NCBI RefSeq assembly: GCF_900240405.1
Contig: NZ_OEQK01000004.1
Location: forward strand, 240,320-304,319
DNA: 64,000 nucleotides
Reading direction: 5' to 3'
Source: Salirhabdus sp. Marseille-P4669
GTDB lineage: Bacteria; Bacillota; Bacilli; Bacillales; Alkalibacillaceae
Made by a program: the position numbers and the translations under genes. This document shows positions 35,517-44,751 of the stretch, in pieces. Numbering within the stretch: the first letter of the stretch is position 1; each line of letters starts with the position of its first letter. Below the pieces are notes generated by a model that saw only the letters and a program-made list of their open reading frames with translations, was not told the origin of the DNA and did no database searches.

Positions 35517-35942
35517 ATGGAATTTACAGTAAAGTGGAATGAAAAAATGGCATTTTCCGGCCTAACTCCTTCTGGTCACGAGGTGAAAATGGATGCTTCG
35601 GCGGAAGTCGGAGGAGAAAATACTGGAGCCCGTCCAACAGAACTATTATTAAATGCGGTAGCTGGATGTACAGGAATTGATATAATCTCCATATTAAAGA
35701 AAATGCGATTAAACCCAACCTCATTTCAAATGGATGTAAAAGGAGAGCGAGCAGGCGATCATCCAAAGCGCTTCACAACAATACATATCCATTACGCATT
35801 AGATGGGGAATTGCCAGAGGACAAAGTAGTAAGAGCAATCCAATTATCCAAAGATAAATATTGTTCCGTTTCCCATTCCTTAAACGCAGAAATAACCGTA
35901 AGCTATAGCATAAACGGAGTGGAAGGTGAGCAGAGCTTGTAG
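35517..35942 (+). CDS. OsmC family protein
   Basis: A 141-residue OsmC/Ohr-fold protein. EVGGENTGARPTELLLNAVAGCTGIDI holds the conserved helix with the reactive Cys; the second Cys appears in KYCSVSHSL near residue 120. Members are thiol peroxidases reducing organic hydroperoxides. The ATG follows GGAAAGGTGATACGC. A dispersed repeat copy begins three bases after the stop codon. Confidence 0.9.
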   Translation: MEFTVKWNEKMAFSGLTPSGHEVKMDASAEVGGENTGARPTELLLNAVAGCTGIDIISILKKMRLNPTSFQMDVKGERAGDHPKRFTTIHIHYALDGELPEDKVVRAIQLSKDKYCSVSHSLNAEITVSYSINGVEGEQSL

Positions 35943-35944
35943 GG

Positions 35945-35974
35945 GGTGCCTGTCACTCCCCGATATTTGTCGAA
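35945..35974 (+). repeat. dispersed repeat, copy 1 (forward)
   Basis: GGTGCCTGTCACTCCCCG, six bases, GTCGAA. Same module as at 37189, 55071, 55714 and 61679. It starts right after the OsmC stop. Confidence 0.9.
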
Positions 35975-36002
35975 ATATGTAAGATAGAGTAAGGAGAGAG
36001 AG

Positions 36003-36722
36003 ATGGAAACAAAAGAAGAAATTAGACAATATGTTTGGAACTATTTAACGGAGAACAAGCTTGGGCGATTTCCGTTCCCATTAACGAAACGAATTCCAAA
36101 TTTTAAGGGAGCAGAGAAGGCGGCTCATTTTGTTACTGCCATGCCTGAATATAAGAATGCAAAAACAATCAAGGTCAATCCAGATGCTCCTCAATTGCCT
36201 ATTCGAGCTCAAATTCTAAGAGATGGTAAAACATTGCTCGTACCAACTCCAAGACTAAGAGCAGGCTTCATCATGGTGAAACCGGAGTGGGTTCCTCCGG
36301 GAGAAGAAAGAAAAGCAGCAAGTCTTACTCATATTAAGTCCTATGGAAAAGAAATTTCTTTACCAGATATGCCGAGAATTGATTTGTTCTTTGTAGGTTC
36401 CGTTGCCCTGCATCGTGATGGGAGAAGAATTGGTAAAGGGGAAGGGTATGCGGATCGAGAGTATGCAATCATTCGTGAACTAGGTAATCCAGATGTCCCT
36501 GTAATTGGCACGGTTCATAGCGCTCAGGTAGTTGATGTTGATGTACCTAAAGACGCGTTTGATTTGGTGGTGGATTGGATTGCAACAGAGGAAGAGCTTA
36601 TTCAAACGAACACCCCTTATAAAAAGCCTAACGGGATTAAGTGGGAGCTTGTTACGGAGCAAGAAATGGAAGAAATGCCTGTACTAAGAGATGTTTGGGA
36701 GATAACGAAAGGCCAAAAATAA
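36003..36722 (+). CDS. 5-formyltetrahydrofolate cyclo-ligase-like protein (MTHFS-domain type)
   Basis: A 239-residue protein of the 5-FCL superfamily in the long MTHFSD-like form. FPFPLTKRIPNFKGAE near the start, LLVPTPRLRAG in the middle and the phosphate-binding GRRIGKGEGYADREY (about residue 145) are conserved. Canonical enzymes convert 5-formyl-THF to methenyl-THF with ATP; this branch is not well characterised and may not do so. AAGGAGAGAGAG site. It lies between an inverted pair of dispersed-repeat copies. Confidence 0.78.
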   Translation: METKEEIRQYVWNYLTENKLGRFPFPLTKRIPNFKGAEKAAHFVTAMPEYKNAKTIKVNPDAPQLPIRAQILRDGKTLLVPTPRLRAGFIMVKPEWVPPGEERKAASLTHIKSYGKEISLPDMPRIDLFFVGSVALHRDGRRIGKGEGYADREYAIIRELGNPDVPVIGTVHSAQVVDVDVPKDAFDLVVDWIATEEELIQTNTPYKKPNGIKWELVTEQEMEEMPVLRDVWEITKGQK

Positions 36723-36752
36723 GCTGTCGATTGGGGATAGCTTATTTTTTTG
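36721..36752 (+). terminator. terminator of the 5-FCL-like gene
   Basis: AAGCTGTC/GATAGCTT stem with one G-U pair, then a T-run. Confidence 0.7.
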
Positions 36753-36822
36753 TGAAAACACTGACAATTTAAATGCGAGTTCTTTACAATGAAAGATAGA
36801 TTTAGAAAAGAGGTGATCACTT

Positions 36823-37141
36823 TGGTTAGACCGAAAGTTATTTTGAACGTGTTTTCTTCTGTAGATGGAAAAATTACAACAGCACCAAACCGTAATGTAA
36901 GTGAGTGGACAAAGGGCTTTCGTACAATTGGCCTGGTATTAATGGAGCTTTTTTGCGAGCGGGGTTAATAGATGAAATGAGTATTGTGATTGCACCACTA
37001 GTTATTGGGGGGACGAATACACCGAGTTTATTTGACTGTGGGGATTTACAATCATTAGATCAAGCGGTGAAGTTGACGTACATAACGAGCAAATCGGTAG
37101 GGAACGGTTCTATTTGGATGCATTATAAGGTGAATTCATAA
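36823..37141 (+). pseudogene. RibD C-terminal/dihydrofolate-reductase-fold protein, internally deleted
   Basis: The first 30 codons from a TTG with GAGGTGATC upstream read RPKVILNVFSSVDGKITTAP, the normal beginning of a RibD_C family protein. After EWTKG (about 36913) the frame runs into a stop at about 36970, while a second frame from 36905 gives the normal family ending (NGAFLRAGLIDEMSIVIAPL ... WMHYKV). About 110-120 central residues that should lie between are missing, and the two ends are out of frame. The gene is therefore dead by internal deletion. Confidence 0.85.
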
Positions 37142-37151
37142 ACTTGCGGTT

Positions 37152-37181
37152 GCGGTAAGACTTTTGGTCTTACCGCTTTTT
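37152..37181 (+). terminator. terminator behind the RibD-C pseudogene
   Basis: GCGGTAAGAC/GTCTTACCGC perfect 10-bp stem, 5-base loop and five T. Confidence 0.88.
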
Positions 37182-37188
37182 ATATAGG

Positions 37189-37228
37189 TTCGACATATTG
37201 CGACAAAACTCGGGGAGTGACAGGCACC
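37189..37228 (-). repeat. dispersed repeat, copy 2 (reverse)
   Basis: TTCGAC, a variable 16-base centre, then CGGGGAGTGACAGGCACC: the reverse complement of copy 1, 1.2 kb away. Confidence 0.9.
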
Positions 37229-37371
37229 ATAAAAACAACATTTTTAGAATAATTATTATTGAACCTTAATAGTTATAAGTATCGAAAAAGGACAGGGGGT
37301 GTTTGGTGGTAGGAGGGTGTGTTTATGTTGTATGTCGTTAATTTCGCTTTACACTTAGAGGAGGTGTCATC

Positions 37372-37677
37372 ATGAGTAATGACCAAGTAAACGAAAAACA
37401 AAAACAATATTGGAAAAAGAATCTTCGTCTAATTTTGTCGTTACTGGCAGTTTGGTTTTTGGTTTCTTTATTTGCAGGTGTTATTTTAGCAAAACCATTA
37501 AGTAACGTTTCCTTTTTTGAATTACCGTTATCCTTTTGGTTTGCACATCAGGGCTCTATCATCGTCTTTGTCATTTTAATCTTTATTTATGCTATCCGAA
37601 TGGATCGATTGGATAAAGAATTCGGTGCCGAGGAAGTCATTTTAACAGAAAAGGATGAAAAGGGGGATGAGTCATGA
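37372..37677 (+). CDS. DUF4212 small subunit of a sodium/substrate symporter
   Basis: A 101-residue protein with two membrane helices (about 20-40 and 58-78). KQYWKKNLRLI near the start and FWFAHQGSIIVFVILIFIYA are the DUF4212 signature. Such proteins are always encoded just before a specific SSS subfamily. AGAGGAGGTGTCATC site. Its stop overlaps the symporter start as ATGA, so the two are translationally coupled. Confidence 0.9.
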   Translation: MSNDQVNEKQKQYWKKNLRLILSLLAVWFLVSLFAGVILAKPLSNVSFFELPLSFWFAHQGSIIVFVILIFIYAIRMDRLDKEFGAEEVILTEKDEKGDES

Positions 37678-39359
37678 CCGTTGAAGCATTAACACTCACC
37701 CTTGTTGTCATTACATTTGGTATATACATTTACATTGGTTGGTGGGCCAAGGTTAAAGATACGAGCAATTTCTTCGTTGCAGGTAATGAAATTCCAGCTA
37801 TGGCTAATGGTGCAGCAATTGCAGCCGACTGGATGTCAGCGGCTTCCTTCTTATCTATGGCAGGTCTTATTTCCTTCTTAGGCTATGATGGTACAATCTA
37901 TTTAATGGGATGGACCGGTGGATATGTATTACTTGCTTTATTACTAGCTCCGTATCTACGAAAATTTGGACGATATACTGTACCGGATTTTATTGGTGAT
38001 CGTTATTACTCCAATAAAACAAGAGCAGTAGCTGCTATTGCGACCCTATTTATTTCCTTAACCTACGTTGCCGGACAGATGCGCGGGGTCGGGATTGTTT
38101 TTAGTCGATATTTACAAGTAGATATTGTTGTTGGGGTCTTAATTGGAATGGCAATTGTAGCCTTCTTCGCTGTATTAGGTGGTATGAAAGGTATTACATG
38201 GACTCAAGTTATTCAATACTTCGTTTTAATCATCGCATTCATAATTCCTGCAGTTGCAATCTCACTACAATTAACAGGTAATCCAGTTCCTCAGTTAGCA
38301 TTTACCTTCTCCGATATTGCAGAGAGTCTAAGTCAGCTACAAGTCGATTTAGGCATGACAGAATTTCTAGAACCATTTACGAATATGACTGGTCTCAATG
38401 TATTTCTAGTAACATTAACGTTAATGATTGGTACAGCAGGCTTGCCACATGTAATTGTTCGTTTCTACACAGTAAAAGATGTACGATCCGCAAGATGGTC
38501 GGCCGGATGGGCTTTGATTTTCATTGCTTTACTATACTTAACTGCTCCAGTAATTGGGGTGTTCGCAAAATATAACTTAATCGATACATTAAATGAAACA
38601 GATATTACAGAAGCACGTGATATAAGCTGGGTAAGCAAATGGGAAGAAACAGGTTTATTGACGTTAGATGATAAAAATGGTGATGGAACATTGAACTTCA
38701 TGAATGAAAATTCACCAGATAATGAGGTAATGATCGATAAGGACATTATTGTGCTCTCTACCCCAGAGGTTGCTGAACTTGCTCCAATCGTTATTGCTCT
38801 TGTTGCTGCTGGTGGATTAGCTGCCGCATTATCAACAGCATCTGGTTTATTGCTTGCCATGTCGAGTGCTGTTTCTCACGATTTATATTATCGAATCTTT
38901 AGACCTGATGCGACAGAGAAACAACGCCTAGCAGTAGGTCGAATTATGATCTTCTTAGCTGTCATACTGGCAGGATACTTCGGAATTAACCCTCCTGGAT
39001 TCGTAGGAGAAGTAGTAGCCTTTGCCTTTGGTCTAGCGGCTGCGAGTCTATTCCCAGCCATTTTACTAGGTATCTTTGATAAACGAATGAACCGCCAAGG
39101 TGCTACATGGGGAATAATTGTCGGGCTTGTATTTACGTTAACGATGATTCTTCTCATGCGCTCTGTACAAGTATTTGGTACGGAAACACAAGTACTGGAA
39201 AACTTCTTAGGGGTTGATGCATTAGGTATTGGCGCTGTAGGTGCTCTCTTCAACTTTATCATTGCATTTGTAGTGTCTCGAATGACCTCTCCGCCACCAG
39301 AAGAAATTTCACAAATGGTAGAGGATATTCGTCTACCAAATATTACGAAGAAAGAGTAA
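37674..39359 (+). CDS. sodium:solute symporter, VC_2705/acetate-permease-like subfamily
   Basis: A 561-residue SSS transporter with about 13 membrane helices. The N-terminus SNFFVAGNEIPAMANGAAIAADWMSAASF and the helix ALSTASGLLLAMSSAVSHDL contain the Na+-site residues. An extra hydrophilic loop of about 50 residues (about 310-360, rich in Asp/Asn) lies between two helices. Relatives with a DUF4212 partner move acetate or other short carboxylates; an acyl-CoA synthetase follows 560 bp later, consistent with carboxylate use (inferred). Confidence 0.88.
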   Translation: MTVEALTLTLVVITFGIYIYIGWWAKVKDTSNFFVAGNEIPAMANGAAIAADWMSAASFLSMAGLISFLGYDGTIYLMGWTGGYVLLALLLAPYLRKFGRYTVPDFIGDRYYSNKTRAVAAIATLFISLTYVAGQMRGVGIVFSRYLQVDIVVGVLIGMAIVAFFAVLGGMKGITWTQVIQYFVLIIAFIIPAVAISLQLTGNPVPQLAFTFSDIAESLSQLQVDLGMTEFLEPFTNMTGLNVFLVTLTLMIGTAGLPHVIVRFYTVKDVRSARWSAGWALIFIALLYLTAPVIGVFAKYNLIDTLNETDITEARDISWVSKWEETGLLTLDDKNGDGTLNFMNENSPDNEVMIDKDIIVLSTPEVAELAPIVIALVAAGGLAAALSTASGLLLAMSSAVSHDLYYRIFRPDATEKQRLAVGRIMIFLAVILAGYFGINPPGFVGEVVAFAFGLAAASLFPAILLGIFDKRMNRQGATWGIIVGLVFTLTMILLMRSVQVFGTETQVLENFLGVDALGIGAVGALFNFIIAFVVSRMTSPPPEEISQMVEDIRLPNITKKE

Positions 39360-39369
39360 GCATACATTC

Positions 39370-39413
39370 TCCTTCTCCCCAATAGGTTTGGGGAGAAGGA
39401 TTTAGCTATTTTT
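39370..39413 (+). terminator. symporter terminator
   Basis: TCCTTCTCCCCAA/TTGGGGAGAAGGA perfect 13-bp stem, then TTTAGCTATTTTT. Confidence 0.8.
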
Positions 39414-39463
39414 CTAACTTAGAAATGAAACATCAGGATGCTTAGATTGGAGGAGGAAATGAA

Positions 39464-39892
39464 ATGCTAGTAGAACTAATTTTACTTGGTATTTTAGTAG
39501 GTTTATATATTTTGCATCCTTATTTAAATCTGTTTGCTATAAAAAAAGTTGTTGGCATTACCTTGTTCGTAGAAATATTTTATTTAATCGGTCACTACAT
39601 GTCTAATTGGCCGTTTCCAACTCCACAAGTCATTCTCCAATTTGTAATTGTAGTCGGATCAGGTGTGGCGCTCGGAGCTATTTTTTCTAAGCTTTGGCCA
39701 TTACCTAATAAAAAGGGATTTGAACGTATATTTCGTACCTTTTTAATCGTTGTGCCTTCCTTAGGACTAGGTATTGGAATGCAGCTGCTCCTTCAAGGTC
39801 AATTTGCATCACAAGCGCTCTATTTAATATTTGCCCTTGCCGCTTGGTTAGGTTCGGGTCACTTTATAAGAACCGAAAGTGTAAATGCTTAA
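39464..39892 (+). CDS. membrane protein of unknown function
   Basis: A 142-residue protein with five predicted membrane helices (about 1-20, 24-46, 55-78, 90-112, 117-136), not recognised. AGGAGGAAATGAA precedes the ATG. It lies 28 bp before the acyl-CoA synthetase gene and is presumably co-transcribed with it. Confidence 0.7.
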   Translation: MLVELILLGILVGLYILHPYLNLFAIKKVVGITLFVEIFYLIGHYMSNWPFPTPQVILQFVIVVGSGVALGAIFSKLWPLPNKKGFERIFRTFLIVVPSLGLGIGMQLLLQGQFASQALYLIFALAAWLGSGHFIRTESVNA

Positions 39893-39919
39893 AATGGATA
39901 GGAAAGGAGAATCGCAAGC

Positions 39920-41512
39920 ATGATTACCCCATTAACTCCGCTAGACTGGAAGCGTAGAGCGATCAAATATTATCCCAACAAAATAGCAGTTGTGGATGAA
40001 GAGAAGGAATTTACGTATCAACAGTTTGGTGAACGTATAGATCAACTTTCAAAAGCCTTACGAAAAGCAGGAATTCAAGAAGGAGACCATGTTGCCGTAA
40101 TGCTGCCAAACACCCATTATATGCTGGAATGCTTTTATGGAATCGCCCAAATCGGTGCAGCAATGGTTCCATTAAACTACCGCTTGGCCGCTCATGATTT
40201 GGAATACATTATTAATCACAGTGACGCAAAATTACTTATTGTGGATGCACAGTTTACCAATCCAATTGAAGAAATTTCGGATAAATTAACGAAAATAAAT
40301 AAATATGTGGTGGTAGCAGTAGATGATCAAGAAACCTCGTTACAAAGCGAAGACTATGAAGCATTTATTGAAAATACCTCGGAAGTACCTTTACCGGAAG
40401 TTGAAATCGATGAAAATCAATTGTTAACGGTCAACTATACAAGTGGTACTACATCAAAGCCAAAAGGTGTCATGTTAACCCATCGTGCAAATTATTTGAA
40501 TGCAGCAAACTTCATGTATCACTTAAATGTTGTGCATGACGATGTTTATTTGCATACATTACCGATGTTCCATGCCAATGGCTGGGGAGGAGTTTGGGCG
40601 ATTACGGCAGCAGGAGCGACCCATGTCTGCTTACGTAAAGTAGATCCACCAGTTATTCTAGACTTATTTGAAAAGAAAAATATAACCATGCTTTGTGGAG
40701 CACCAACCGTTGTAAATATGCTAATCAATGAACCGAAAGCAAAAGAAGTAAAAGTGACGACCAATCCAAGGATGGCAACAGCTGGTGCGCCCCCAGCAGC
40801 AGCATTAATTCAAAAAGCACAAGATATTTTAGGATTAAATATGATTCATGTTTATGGTTTAACGGAAACATCGCCATTTATTCTTTATTGTGAATGGAAA
40901 AAGGAGCTTGAGGATAAATCTTCTGAGGAACAAGCAACCATCAAAGCACGACAAGGAATCGAGCTAGCATTTAATGGCGAAACAAAGGTAATACGTAATG
41001 ACGGGTCGGAAGTAGAATGGAATGGAGAAGAACTTGGTGAAATTATTACGCGTGGTAATGTAGTAATGAATGGCTATTATAAAAATCCGGAAAAAACAGC
41101 AGAGGCAATTAAAGATGGTTGGTTCTATACAGGGGACTTAGCAGTAACGCATCCAGATGGCTATATTGAAATCCGTGATCGCGCAAAAGACTTAATCATT
41201 TCGGGAGGAGAAAACATCTCATCAACAGAGGTTGAAGGAGTTTTATATAAACATCCTGCTGTACTGGAAGTTGCAGTTATCGCGATTCCAGACGAGAAGT
41301 GGGGAGAGGTACCGAAAGCAATTATTGTGTTACAGCCAGGATCACAAATAACTGAGGAAGAAATCATTGGGTATTGTCGTAATACCATGGCACACTTTAA
41401 AGCACCAAAGGCAGTGGAGTTTGTAGAATCCTTGCCAAAAACAGCAACAGGGAAACTCCAAAAATACCGATTAAGAGAAATGCATTGGGATGGTCCAAAA
41501 AGAGTTAATTAA
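39920..41512 (+). CDS. acyl-CoA synthetase (AMP-forming fatty-acid-CoA ligase)
   Basis: A 530-residue ANL-superfamily enzyme that activates a carboxylic acid via an acyl-AMP to acyl-CoA. The AMP-binding P-loop YTSGTTSKPKGVMLTH is near residue 172, the VYGLTETSP motif near 310, the GWFYTGDLAV Asp near 400 and the catalytic Lys in PKTATGKLQKYRLRE near 515. Closest in look to medium-chain acyl-CoA synthetases. AGGAAAGGAG site. A paralogue lies at 61.9 kb. Confidence 0.9.
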   Translation: MITPLTPLDWKRRAIKYYPNKIAVVDEEKEFTYQQFGERIDQLSKALRKAGIQEGDHVAVMLPNTHYMLECFYGIAQIGAAMVPLNYRLAAHDLEYIINHSDAKLLIVDAQFTNPIEEISDKLTKINKYVVVAVDDQETSLQSEDYEAFIENTSEVPLPEVEIDENQLLTVNYTSGTTSKPKGVMLTHRANYLNAANFMYHLNVVHDDVYLHTLPMFHANGWGGVWAITAAGATHVCLRKVDPPVILDLFEKKNITMLCGAPTVVNMLINEPKAKEVKVTTNPRMATAGAPPAAALIQKAQDILGLNMIHVYGLTETSPFILYCEWKKELEDKSSEEQATIKARQGIELAFNGETKVIRNDGSEVEWNGEELGEIITRGNVVMNGYYKNPEKTAEAIKDGWFYTGDLAVTHPDGYIEIRDRAKDLIISGGENISSTEVEGVLYKHPAVLEVAVIAIPDEKWGEVPKAIIVLQPGSQITEEEIIGYCRNTMAHFKAPKAVEFVESLPKTATGKLQKYRLREMHWDGPKRVN

Positions 41513-41794
41513 GGCTTGTTGAAGGAATAATCGCTTATATAGATGAATTACTCGCTGTTTTTATTGAAAAATCAAGCTCTCTTAGAGGAAAAAGTAAACT
41601 TTTCAATTAAAAAGATTCCTTTATCGGAGAATCTCCTCTACCAAAAGGGGAAAACTAGCAGGCAATTAGGAAATATCGGGGAATGTACAGGGAATATATG
41701 CGATTTTTGTAAGATTTCAATAATGTTTCGGACAATCCTTGCTTTTATACCCGTTTCCTCATACAATTAAAGAGAACTAAATATTTTGATAATT
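41513..41794. other. gene-less stretch before the TPP riboswitch
   Basis: No supported gene; a 75-codon frame here lacks a ribosome site and any family resemblance. The thi promoter must lie at its end, but no clear pair of boxes could be chosen. Confidence 0.4.
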
Positions 41795-41892
41795 CTACTA
41801 GGGGAGCCTGTATGCCAGGCTGAGAAAAAAGCGATCGAGCTTTTTGACCCTCAGGACCTGATCTGGATCATGCCAGCGTAGGGAAGTAGTGT
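41795..41892 (+). promoter_or_regulatory. TPP riboswitch (THI element)
   Basis: Holds the conserved GGGGAGCCTG, GGCTGAGAAA, GACCCTCAGGACCTGATCTG-type core and ATGCCAGCGTAGGGAAG of the thiamine pyrophosphate aptamer. It precedes thiM-thiD-thiE and a terminator, so TPP should switch the operon off. Confidence 0.97.
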
Positions 41893-41908
41893 GTACTTTG
41901 TATGCTAC

Positions 41909-41941
41909 GACTAGGTCCTTTTCTCGGATCTAGTCTTTTTT
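41909..41941 (+). terminator. TPP riboswitch terminator
   Basis: GACTAGGTCC/GGATCTAGTC stem followed by six T, directly behind the aptamer. Confidence 0.85.
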
Positions 41942-42030
41942 ACTTGGCGAGTAATTCCGTAGGCTCTCTAGAATACAGGATCCCAAATCGTGGTTCTGTA
42001 GTGGAATTCAAAAAAAGGGAGGATATGAAT

Positions 42031-42831
42031 ATGTTTGAACTTCTTACAACATTAAGGGATAAAAGTCCCCTCGTTCACAACATTACAAATGTGGTAGTAA
42101 CAAATTTTACAGCAAATGGCTTATATGCATTAGGTGCTTCTCCAGTGATGGCTTATGCAAAAGAAGAAGTGGAGGACATGGCAAAAATAGCGGGAGCGGT
42201 GGTTCTTAATATCGGAACTTTATCCAAGGGTGAAGTCGAAGCTATGATTCTAGCAGGAAATGCAGCGAATAAAGCAGACACTCCAGTTATATTTGATCCA
42301 GTTGGTGCTGGAGCTACACCTTTTCGAACTCAAATGGCACAAAAAATACTAGAAGAGGTGAAGGTAACGGTTATTCGAGGGAATGCCGGTGAGATTGCGA
42401 GTGTTGCAGGCGAAAAGTTAAAGGTGAAAGGTGTAGACGGAGGCGTGGTTGAAGGGGACACACAAGCAATGGCTGAAAAAGTAGCCCGTATCTATCAATG
42501 TACGGTTGCAGTAACAGGTGAAGTGGACATCGTTACGAATGGACATGAAACAAATTTCATACATAATGGTCACCCTTTTCAAACGTTAGTAACCGGAGTT
42601 GGCTGCCTATTGTCTTCTGTTGTAGGAGCGTTTTGTGCTATTGAAAAAAATCCACTAACTGCTGCAACGGCTGCATTAGCCGTATATGGTGTAGCAGCAG
42701 AGAAGGCAGCAAAGGAAAGTGTAGAAAAAGGCCCTGGAAGCTTTCAAATAGAATTTTTAAATCAACTTTATCAAGTTCAAGAGTTGGATGAAACACTAGC
42801 TAACATAACGCAGCGTATTAAGGAGGATTGA
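42031..42831 (+). CDS. thiM: hydroxyethylthiazole kinase
   Basis: A 266-residue ribokinase-like enzyme that phosphorylates 4-methyl-5-hydroxyethylthiazole in thiamine salvage. [26 protein letters not shown] is the family N-terminus, [14 protein letters not shown] lies in the middle and [14 protein letters not shown] carries the anion hole, where most homologues have GCGC-type residues followed by Cys. GGGAGG is eight bases before the chosen ATG; the upstream ATG at 42025 is too close to it. First gene of thiMDE. Confidence 0.95.
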   Translation: MFELLTTLRDKSPLVHNITNVVVTNFTANGLYALGASPVMAYAKEEVEDMAKIAGAVVLNIGTLSKGEVEAMILAGNAANKADTPVIFDPVGAGATPFRTQMAQKILEEVKVTVIRGNAGEIASVAGEKLKVKGVDGGVVEGDTQAMAEKVARIYQCTVAVTGEVDIVTNGHETNFIHNGHPFQTLVTGVGCLLSSVVGAFCAIEKNPLTAATAALAVYGVAAEKAAKESVEKGPGSFQIEFLNQLYQVQELDETLANITQRIKED

Positions 42832-42835
42832 GAAG

Positions 42836-43648
42836 ATGACGGTATACAAAGCATTGACCATTGCAGGATCAGATAGCGGTGGAGGCGCAGGTATTCAAGC
42901 AGATTTAAAAACATTTCAAGAAAGAAAAGCCTTCGGTATGTCTGTTGTAACTGCAGTAACTGCACAAAATACGCTAGGTGTACAAGGAGTTTATCCTATT
43001 CCGACAATAGGGGTTATCGAACAAATCAACGCCGTCACCGAAGATATTGGAGCTGATGCAGTGAAAACAGGAATGTTATTCTCGAGTGACATTATTAAGG
43101 CAGTTAGTGACAGGATTTCCTACTATGGGATGCGAAATATAGTTGTGGATCCTGTCATGGTTGCAAAAGGTGGGGCTACATTATTGCAGGAAGAAGCAAT
43201 AAATGCCTTGAAAGAAAAGCTAATACCATTGGCAACGGTAGTCACACCCAATATCCCAGAAGCGGAAATGATTGTTGGTTTTCCCATTCATAGTCTCGAT
43301 GACCGAAAAGAAGCGGCAATGTCTATTGTGAAGCTAGGTGCCAGGTCCGTTTTGATGAAGGGTGGCCATTTGGAAGGGGATAGAGTAGTGGATCTTTATT
43401 ATGATGGGTCGACTTTGGAAGAATTCGTTTCGCCCCGTATCCACACAAAACATACACATGGCACAGGATGTACCCTGTCTGCAGCTATTACAGCGGAGTT
43501 AGCGAAAGGAAAAAGCGTGAAGGACGCCGTTCAAATTGGGAAGGATTTTATCCATGCTGCTATTGAAAAGGAACTTGGTATTGGACATGGACATGGACCA
43601 ACGAATCACTGGGCATATAACGAACAGGTACGGAGTGAAGTCAAATGA
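42836..43648 (+). CDS. thiD: hydroxymethylpyrimidine/phosphomethylpyrimidine kinase
   Basis: A 270-residue ribokinase-fold kinase performing both phosphorylations of HMP. The start TIAGSDSGGGAGIQADLKTF, the VVDPVMVAKGG loop and the HTHGTGCTLSAAI catalytic motif are intact. GGAGGATTGAGAAG overlaps the thiM end. It shares four bases with thiE (ATGA). Confidence 0.96.
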   Translation: MTVYKALTIAGSDSGGGAGIQADLKTFQERKAFGMSVVTAVTAQNTLGVQGVYPIPTIGVIEQINAVTEDIGADAVKTGMLFSSDIIKAVSDRISYYGMRNIVVDPVMVAKGGATLLQEEAINALKEKLIPLATVVTPNIPEAEMIVGFPIHSLDDRKEAAMSIVKLGARSVLMKGGHLEGDRVVDLYYDGSTLEEFVSPRIHTKHTHGTGCTLSAAITAELAKGKSVKDAVQIGKDFIHAAIEKELGIGHGHGPTNHWAYNEQVRSEVK

Positions 43649-44286
43649 GAGATAAATTAGCGCTTTATTTTATTCTGGGAAGCACGAACACAGACAAAAA
43701 TCTGGAAACGATCTTACAAGACGCTATAGATGGAGGAATTACGCTTTTTCAGTTTCGGGAAAAAGGATTGGGGGCTAAAATAGGAGAGGAGAAACATGAA
43801 CTGGCTAAACTATTGCAACAGATTTGCCGTAACGCCAAAATTCCATTTATAGTGAACGACGATGTTGAATTGGCGCTCGAGCTTGATGCAGATGGTATTC
43901 ACGTTGGGCAAGAGGACGAGGATGCGCAATTGGTACGGAAAAAGATAGGAAGTGATAAAATTCTTGGGGTTTCTGCTCATTCAGTGGAAGATGTGTGTCG
44001 AGCAATGGAGGCTGGTGCAGATTATATAGGGTTAGGTCCAATTTTTCCAACCACATCAAAAGCGGATGCAAAGGAAGTCCAAGGTGTTAAAGTTTTGAAA
44101 CAAATACGAAAACAAGGCATAGACATTCCAATAGTTGCAATCGGTGGAATTACAGAACATAATGCAAGGGACGTAATTTTAGCAGGTGCTGATGGTATAT
44201 CTGTCATTTCCGCTATAGCCAGTGCTTCAGATGTAAAAAACGCAACAGCGAGGTTAAAAGGAATGGTTATGCATGGTGTGAAATAA
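43645..44286 (+). CDS. thiE: thiamine phosphate synthase
   Basis: A 213-residue TIM-barrel enzyme joining HMP-PP and thiazole phosphate. FQFREKG, VNDDVELALELDADGIHVGQ, GLGPIFPTTSKADA and VAIGGITEHNA motifs bind the two substrates. Last gene of the riboswitch-controlled salvage operon; with thiM and thiD it can build TMP from imported precursors. The de novo genes thiC, thiG and thiO are not in this window. Confidence 0.96.
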   Translation: MRDKLALYFILGSTNTDKNLETILQDAIDGGITLFQFREKGLGAKIGEEKHELAKLLQQICRNAKIPFIVNDDVELALELDADGIHVGQEDEDAQLVRKKIGSDKILGVSAHSVEDVCRAMEAGADYIGLGPIFPTTSKADAKEVQGVKVLKQIRKQGIDIPIVAIGGITEHNARDVILAGADGISVISAIASASDVKNATARLKGMVMHGVK

Positions 44287-44306
44287 ATAGTAATTCATTT
44301 GGTGGG

Positions 44307-44717
44307 TTAGCAAATAATCCACCTGCTTATTTTAGCTTTTTGTCTTTGTGTTGAGCCGATTGTAATAATTGCAACTTTCATCTGCTTCTTAAAGCTATTT
44401 ATGATGTTTATCGTATGTTGATCTATAGAAAAACATTGTGGAAAATTCGTATTCCAAAGTTCTTGGATATCATTAAGAGATAATCGATAGGTTGGTGGGA
44501 ATTCATTAAAAAAGGACTCAAAAACGATTGTTTTGTCATTATTTCCATAGCTTCTTTTATCGTATTCTTTGAATCTTTGTTACAGGAGGCGTTTTGCCGA
44601 ATCGGCTACACCTACATAGCACTTCTTTAAAATTCGTAAAAACATTTTTTCTACAGCCTGATCCCGATTAAGTAAAGTATCGTCTAAGTCAAATAGCATG
44701 GCTTTATAAGTACTCAA
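44307..44717 (-). pseudogene. HAD-superfamily hydrolase, stop codon and C-terminal truncation
   Basis: Reading the minus strand from a TTG gives YKAMLFDLDDTLLNRDQAV, the HAD motif I, then an in-frame TAA after 45 codons, then the same frame continues with LSLNDIQELWNTNFPQ and IITIGSTQRQKAKI, the HAD motif II region (normally TNGSTQRQKAKI). The frame stops soon after, so motifs III and IV are gone. About 137 codons of a usual 220-230 remain. A decayed copy with no expected function. Confidence 0.85.
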
Positions 44718-44751
44718 TAAAATTCACTGCCTTTCTATTATTAAGAAGAAT

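Noticed and set aside
41543..41770. 75-codon frame between the acyl-CoA synthetase and the TPP riboswitch
   Set aside because: No ribosome site, no family likeness and AT-rich random composition.
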